The position numbers were made by a program, and so were the translations under genes. A stretch of DNA of 36,611 nt, from NCBI RefSeq assembly GCF_000003605.2, contig NW_003120955.1, forward strand, positions 13,782 to 50,392. Direction: 5' to 3'. Origin of the DNA: Saccoglossus kowalevskii. Taxonomy: Eukaryota; Hemichordata; Enteropneusta; Harrimaniidae. The notes beneath the pieces were generated by a model, which made no database searches, was not told the origin of the DNA, and was given only the letters and a program-made list of their open reading frames with translations. This document shows, piece after piece, positions 31,041 through 36,611 of the stretch (its first letter is position 1; the number at the start of each line of letters is the position of its first letter).

Positions 31041-33214
31041 ACATCAATAAACCGCATGACAACCGCAGACTGACTGTTTAAAATAGAATTGTTTGTGAAA
31101 TAAGAAGTATATTTTTTAAAATTTTAAATTTAAAGAGGTGATTACTCACATTAGTTTTTCCTAAATATTGAACATATTTTCAAATTCAAGTTGATATTAG
31201 GTTGGCTGAATAAATAAATGTTATCACTAGATTTCATACTAGTATCTCCTGGTACAGTTTCTTTGTGGTGAGTGACAGTAACGGGCAAAAATAGAGGATG
31301 TGACATCCACATAAACAGTTAGTGTATTATATGTATGTAGGAGACGTGGGGAGGGCATCAACAATCCAGTTTGTCCCATCCCCCTTCCTAAAGAATTATA
31401 TATTTTTACTATAAATAACTTTGCCTAGAAAATATGGCGCAACTACATATACCATATCTGTTCTATTAATAGCGCAATGTGCTTATGTATGTCTATGGTC
31501 AAAATAAGTCATATTTTAAGTCATGTGTACTTGTATTGAAAATGTGCTTCTAATAGAGCAAATACAGTATGTGGTATTTGGTGCAAAACTTGTTATCTCA
31601 AACTCTGTGTAAATCATTATTATTAATGTACTCACCTTGTACAGTGTTTGATTTCATCTTATACACAACCTTAACAACATTTAATGATTTCAGGCATGTA
31701 GTGCTACAGTCTGATTGGTGAATCTAATCACCTGACTGTCACAAGGTAAATCTGTCAGCTGCCCTCTATAGGCCTCAATAGTAGATATATAACCAATACA
31801 TGCAAAAGAAAATTGAATCAACAGGGCCCGCAGCTTTCGTAATATTGAACTGTTGGGTAGTATAAGATTCATACAGTTTTTTATAACAGATTTATGTTTT
31901 TTTCTTGACTTGGCCATATCATTGTAGTTGTCATGGTGATTAATGTGCTCCAGTATGAATCATTTGTTAGTTTTGATATGTTATAAAGTTTTGATCAAAT
32001 ATGCTATGTGTGTTCATTCAGTAACATTTAAATCAAACACTATCGACTGTGGGTTTACTTGGTATTTAAAGTTTAAAGCATGGTCTTTTATATCGTGTTG
32101 CAATTCAAGTCAAGAAGTTTCAAAATTTCCAACATATGGGATTGATCTGTATAATTTTTTGACAAGACAACCTACAATCATATCAACAAATTTTGCTTCT
32201 GGTGTCTGCTAAATGCATTCTAGAAAAGGTTTGTATTTTTTTTTAAATGAAGTGCCAAAATGAGTTGAACTATTTTATAAATTTTTAAAAAGAGCTTCAC
32301 TTTGTATCAATTAATAAGGTTTTCCAATATGTGCATATTTGTCTTAATGAGCTCAGTTGATAGCCTTGGATGTTAATAATTATTCTAGTTTAAAAATAGA
32401 AGTGATAGTTTACAGTATTAACATTCATCATGCAATCTGGCAAATTGTTTTACATGTACATGTAATGTAAACTAATATTTTGTACATTGAGATGACAACC
32501 ATGCTTATATTAGGCTCTATGAGTCTGAGAAAGTTCCAATGAGACACTGCATTAATTAAGTACATTTAGGATTTAAAAAATCTGAATAATATCACCTTGA
32601 ATCAGCAGTTTTCAATGGTTATCAGTTAAGATGGTTCTATCTTTCTTCATGAGAAACTTCCTAATACCAGGTAGTAGGTCTCTTCCAGCTGCAAAATATC
32701 TTGTTGTAACCAAGGTTACCATGACTGCACTGCATATTCTAAAAGTCTGTTGAGAAATTTGTATAAAGGTGTGATGATTTTAGGCTATGAGTAAGTTTAG
32801 TCATTGATAAATTGTATGCAACATTTCATGAGGATTTTGACTCAGTTCCAGGCATAGCAGTTGAGTAATAAACATCTTAGTTTCATGTGCTCCTCTCTAG
32901 TGTGTTATTCTCCTTCCGGATTTGGTGACCAATGCTCACTTGGTTAACTCTGCTATAAGAAGTCAGCTCTCGATCTGTTTACAAATGGCAACACAATATC
33001 TTCATTATGACCTTAAGATACTAAAACTTGATCACAAATGAATAAAAAGAAATGCTTGGCTGCTATTTGCAAGAAACTTCTGATCCAAAGATCTTGTGAA
33101 TACCATATTGCTTACACTTTGGTATTTAACACAATTACTTGTATTAATGGCTTCAAGGATGATGACTTTACTTATTTGTTCAAAATAAAGTATTGAATTG
33201 TTGACCTGTTCCAG
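31041..33214. other. Interval without a recognised gene
   Basis: AT-rich sequence before the DDI-like exon. I looked for the preceding DDI exon (ending in Phe-Val-Asp-Ser-Gly) and for further OFD1 exons and found neither. A 75-codon minus-strand frame at 31690-31917 (starts MAKSRKKHKSVIKN) has no recognised similarity. Confidence 0.4.
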
Positions 33215-33343
33215 GAGCTCAGATGACTATCATGAGTGCAGCGTGTGCAGAAAGGTGTAATATTAGGAGATTAGTTGATAGGAGATGGGCTGGTATTGCT
33301 AAAGGAGTCGGAACACAGAAAATAATAGGACGTGTACATCTAG
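33215..33343 (+). CDS. Single exon of a DDI1/DDI2-type aspartic protease
   Basis: DDI1/DDI2 are ubiquitin-directed shuttle proteases with a retroviral-like aspartic protease fold; DDI2 cleaves NFE2L1. The exon (acceptor ttccag at 33209-33214, donor GTGAGT at 33344) starts in phase 2, so GA completes the Gly of the catalytic DSG, then reads [33 protein letters not shown] and KIIGRVHL, 42 codons plus one base. This is almost unchanged from the vertebrate RVP domain right after the active-site Asp. The Asp itself would be in the previous exon, not found in the window; the following exon is not found either. The open frame and intact splice sites suggest a functional exon of a gene with long introns, or an orphan duplicate. 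Confidence 0.85.
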
Positions 33344-33366
33344 GTGAGTAAGTAAGTAAGTAAGTC
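33344..33366. repeat. AAGT microsatellite at the DDI exon donor
   Basis: GTGAGTAAGTAAGTAAGTAA: the donor GTGAGT runs directly into an (AAGT)n repeat, giving several overlapping donor-like GTAAGT sites right after the exon. Confidence 0.7.
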
Positions 33367-33534
33367 AGCTTAGAGTCTATCTTTAATAGTGTAGTTATTG
33401 CTACACCACATTATTACTCGATAGATCCAGAGTTTAAATCCTAACTGCAATGAACACCAAAATATAGTTGACTCTAACCTGGGTGAGTATGCCACAGACC
33501 CTATGGGTAGGTCAATTTAATGTGTTTCATTCAC

Positions 33535-34895
33535 ACACACACTCACTCACTCACTCACTCAGTCATCCCCAAATGCACACTTGTCATGTGGGGCGGCAAC
33601 AAGGGTTCGCCACTTCTGCCTGTCCCAGGCTGGCTTCTGCATAGTTTATGTTTGAAGCTCCTCAACTCTGCTTCAGTAGTTCATCGCCAGGTGTTCTTGG
33701 GTTGTCCCCGATTAAGTCTTCCTTCTGGTGTCCAATGCCTTCTGATGATGTGACCAGGCCATCTACATCACCTTCACAAGATGATGGATTTCACACTGTC
33801 CTGGTTGCAGTGAGCGAGCAGTTGTTGGTTATAGATTATTTCAGGCCAAAATATCCGCAAGATTCTACTGAGGTTCTTGGTGAGGAAGGTGGACAGTTTG
33901 TTGAGGTTCCTTTACTTCATCCTCCAGCATTCCAATCCACAAAGCAAGGTGGAGATTATGCAACTCTGGTACAGTCTTAGTTTGGTCTTGGTGCTGTACT
34001 GGAATAACTTCCACACATTGTTCAGCATTCTGAAGGCATTTTGTCTCTAGCTGAGGCTGTTTTTGATGTCGCTGCCTGCAATAGGTGAACTTATCTGTCG
34101 TCGGTAGATCTTCTTCGTTCACTGTGACAGGTGAGGGGTTCTTAATGTGGAGCAACAACACCTGTTTTCTTCCTGTTGATTTTCAGAGCCGCGTCGTCTT
34201 CTCCTGCATGTGTTGATACGTATGCCAGACCAATTCTAGATCGTCAACGAAGTCCAGTTCTTCAAGTGTTGAGAAAAGGGTCCATCTGATGCTTCTTGGT
34301 AGGTTCTCTGTCTTTCTTCTCATTACCCAGTCAGTTGATATGTTGAAGAGCATCACCAACATCCTTGTCTGATGCCAATCTTCACTTCAAAGCTTGATTC
34401 ACTATTTCCAACTTTGAAGTTCCTGTAAAACTTTTAATGACCAGTACAATCTGCTGTACATGTGGAATTCCATATGCCTTGAGGATACACCATAGATTTT
34501 CTTGGTGTATGTTGTCAAAAGCCTTTCCAAAATCCACAAATTTGATGTACAACTGTCTCTGCCACTCTGTACACTGCTATGTTCTGTAAGGTGAAGATCT
34601 GGTCTATACACCCTTTTCTTCTTGAATATCTGCTTTTTCTTTCCTGAGCTTCTGGTTCTTTGCTAAGAAAGATCCTGGTCTTACTTGGAATTGACAGTAG
34701 TGTTGTTCCTCTCCAGTTGTTACAGTTGTTTAGTGATACTTTGGGATCTTCACAACTCCTTCTGTCCAGTCTTCTATTATTTGTTTCTCGTTCCATATGG
34801 CTGTGAGTAGTGGCTGAAGAACTTGTACAGCAAACTTTGGACCTACTTTTGAACAGCTCTGCATTGAGGCTGTCCTGACCTGGTGCTTTAGGAAA
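33535..34895 (-). mobile_element. Decayed, 5'-truncated LINE (non-LTR retrotransposon)
   Basis: Minus strand, read with several frameshifts: KAPGQDSLNAELFKS (near 34890), DWTEGVVKIPK, NNWRGTTLLSIPSK, CIDQIFTLQNI, FVDFGKAFDN, then DLDFVDD in place of the usual [YF]ADD catalytic box (about 34245), VNEEDLPTTDKFTY (about 34110), and a C-terminal stretch with TRRKTRGQPKNTWR (about 33710). The 3' end runs into (TGAG)n at 33541-33560, a typical LINE tail. Endonuclease and 5' part are absent. Inactive. Clade not assigned. Confidence 0.8.
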
Positions 34896-35031
34896 TAGGA
34901 AACATAAATGTTAAAATACTGAGTAATCACAACTGTCTGGTGGCAGATATTATACATTCAGTTACCGTTTATTAAATGTTCTATGTCCACACTGAATGTT
35001 ACACACAAAAAAAGCCCCAGTATGTCTTATT

Positions 35032-35945
35032 AGTCCCCGTTCGGACGAAGTCCGAAAACGGGGACTTATAATTCGGTCTCCGTGTGTCCGTCCGGAGTCA
35101 TATCTCAGAATCCCTTGGACCGATTCCGTTCATTCTTTGCATGTGCCTAGTACTTTATGTGGGACATATGCACATGCAATGGTTTAGCGATTCGATTCAA
35201 AATGGCCGACTGGCAGCCATCTTGTTTTTTGAAAATGTTGTATTTTGGACATGCTTTGTCAGTTTTCATTCAAACTTGGTACATAGATTATACATGTTAG
35301 GATACATGTCCATGATGATTTATTTCACAATTGGATCAAACATGGCCGACTGGCAGCCATCTTGTTTTTTGAAAATGTCGTATTTTGGACATGCTTTGTC
35401 AGTTTTCATTCAAATTTAGTACATAGATCATACATGTTAGGATACATGTCCCCGACCATCCGTGAGTTCCTGAGGAAGTCCGTTCGACCGTCCGTGTGTC
35501 TGTCTGTCCATGCGTCAGTCTGTCCAACGTCATATTTCAGTATCCTGTGGACCGATTCCGTTTATTCTTTGCATGTGCCCAGTACCTTATGTGGGACATA
35601 TGCACTTGCAGTGATTTCGCAATTGGATCAAAGATGGTCGACTGGCAGGCATCTTGTTTTTGTTTTTTTATGCGGTATCTTGGATGTGCTCTGTCAGTTT
35701 TCATTCAAATTTGGCACATACATGTACTTTATACATGTTAGGATGCATTGCCATGACAATTTGTTTCAAAATCTGGTCAAGGATGGTCGTTTGACAGCCA
35801 TCTGACTTTTTGGCCTTACTACTATATTTCCACAATTTATGTACCATTTTCATTTGTATTTGGCACATACATCATACATATCTCTGTGTTTCATAATCAG
35901 ATCAAAGATGGCTGAATAACGACTGTTTTTATTTTGGCCATATTA
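35032..35945. repeat. Second long copy of the terminal-hairpin repeat family
   Basis: Starts with the palindrome AGTCCCCGTTCGGACGAAGT then CCGAAAACGGGGACT (35033-35067). Internal direct repeats of about 145 bp carry ATGGCCGACTGGCAGCCATC, TGGACATGCTTTGTCAGTTT and CATGTTAGGATACATGTCC (about 35201, 35342, with later relatives at 35633 and 35780). A second start-like block (GACCGATTCCGTT[CT]ATTCTT) occurs at about 35120 and 35551. Open frames of 81-147 codons across it are repeat by-products. Confidence 0.75.
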
Positions 35946-36186
35946 CTATGACACGAAACACGTGTTTTCATGTAAATAAACAATCTGTTGTATACGCCAC
36001 TTGGAACTCAAGTTTCAAGGACACGCTTGCGACAACCCCTCCGCTTTAATATGACAAGCACAAAGAGAACTTAACGAGGACTGTGTCATTTTCAATGACT
36101 TATTTATACATATAATGTCTTTATATAAAATTTAAATATTATTAAATACTAAAATTTATGTTTGAAGTTTTATGTTCTGTACCGTA

Positions 36187-36466
36187 AACTTATGTGTACA
36201 CCACAGTAAAACTTATGTGTACACCACAGTAAAACTTATGTGTACACCACAGTAAAACTTATGTGTACACCACAGTAAAACTTATGTGTACACCACAGTA
36301 AAACTTATGTGTACACCACAGTAAAACTTATGTGTACACCACAGTAAAACTTATGTGTACACCACAGTAAAACTTATGTGTACACCACAGTAAAACTTAT
36401 GTGTACACCACAGTAAAACTTATGTGTACACCACAGTAAAACTTATGTGTACACCACAGTAAAACT
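36187..36466. repeat. 23-bp tandem repeat, about 12 copies
   Basis: Unit AAACTTATGTGTACACCACA plus GTA, spacing exactly 23 bases from 36187, copies essentially identical. Each contains the near-palindrome TGTGTACACCACA. The high identity points to recent expansion. Confidence 0.95.
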
Positions 36467-36611
36467 GGAGCTTTAAATTTATAAGTAGAGTCCTTTGTAT
36501 TTTGTTTTTTTTAATATGTAATGTACAAATTTTTCTACTTTATATCCTGCAATAAAAAATTAATAATAATAACTTATGAATAGTAGATTTTGATGTAAAG
36601 CAAAATTGCAT
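36467..36611. other. AT-rich end of the window
   Basis: No exon or repeat recognised; AATAAA at 36552-36557 is the only signal seen and has no gene to assign it to. Confidence 0.3.

Noticed and set aside
31690-31917. 75-codon minus-strand frame starting MAKSRKKHK
   Set aside because: No similarity recognised, no signal peptide or splice context; cannot be separated from chance.
35084-35805. Several overlapping frames of 81-147 codons
   Set aside because: They repeat the same peptide blocks because they lie in the terminal-hairpin repeat.

Overview
The window is nuclear DNA from an animal, probably a marine invertebrate. Genes are split into short exons with GT/AG introns, the DNA is AT-rich, and introns and intergenic regions are full of minisatellites, MITE-like elements and transposon remnants. 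The best matches are animal families: CD36/scavenger receptor B, alpha-galactosidase/alpha-N-acetylgalactosaminidase, the cilium protein OFD1, LDL-receptor class A modules and DDI1/DDI2. No species can be named from this sequence alone; a spiralian or other invertebrate is a guess. All exon models were built by hand from reading frame, splice sites and intron phase, without transcripts.

Layout. At 142-2486 (+) is the 3' end of a CD36/LIMP-2-like receptor, with two possible last exons: one encodes a tail ending in a PDZ-type motif, the other a tail with an acidic dileucine sorting motif. 2.5-6.9 kb is gene-poor and holds a deleted Tc1/mariner element. At 6965-13384 (-) is a six-exon lysosomal glycosidase (GLA/NAGA family, 408 residues in my model) with both catalytic aspartates. 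Its third exon's 3' end and 5' splice site are repeated six times in tandem (66-bp unit). The interval 13.4-15.9 kb separates it from a divergently transcribed OFD1 homologue (15870-23328, +), of which eleven coding exons (401 residues) can be followed before the chain stops at an open donor. At 24425-25654 (-) lies a complete three-exon gene for a small secreted protein with two LDL-A modules.

From about 26 kb on the window is mostly repeats: a 14-bp minisatellite of about 100 units (26136-27595), a transposon with 29-bp perfect terminal inverted repeats carrying a HIRAN-like fragment (28203-29787), a 20-bp minisatellite of about 50 units (30015-31040), one isolated exon of a DDI1/DDI2-type aspartic protease (33215-33343, +), a decayed LINE (about 33535-34895, -), a dispersed repeat with a terminal hairpin (35032-35945) and a 23-bp array (36187-36466).

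Functional links. The first two genes are both linked by family to the lysosome and are convergent. OFD1 and the glycosidase are divergent and may share a promoter region. Nothing suggests an operon or a single pathway across the window. The most interesting signals are the alternative receptor tails, the six-fold splice-donor array, the unusual specificity-loop residue in the glycosidase, and the mixed gene order at the OFD1/DDI end, which may reflect nesting, truncation or an assembly problem.
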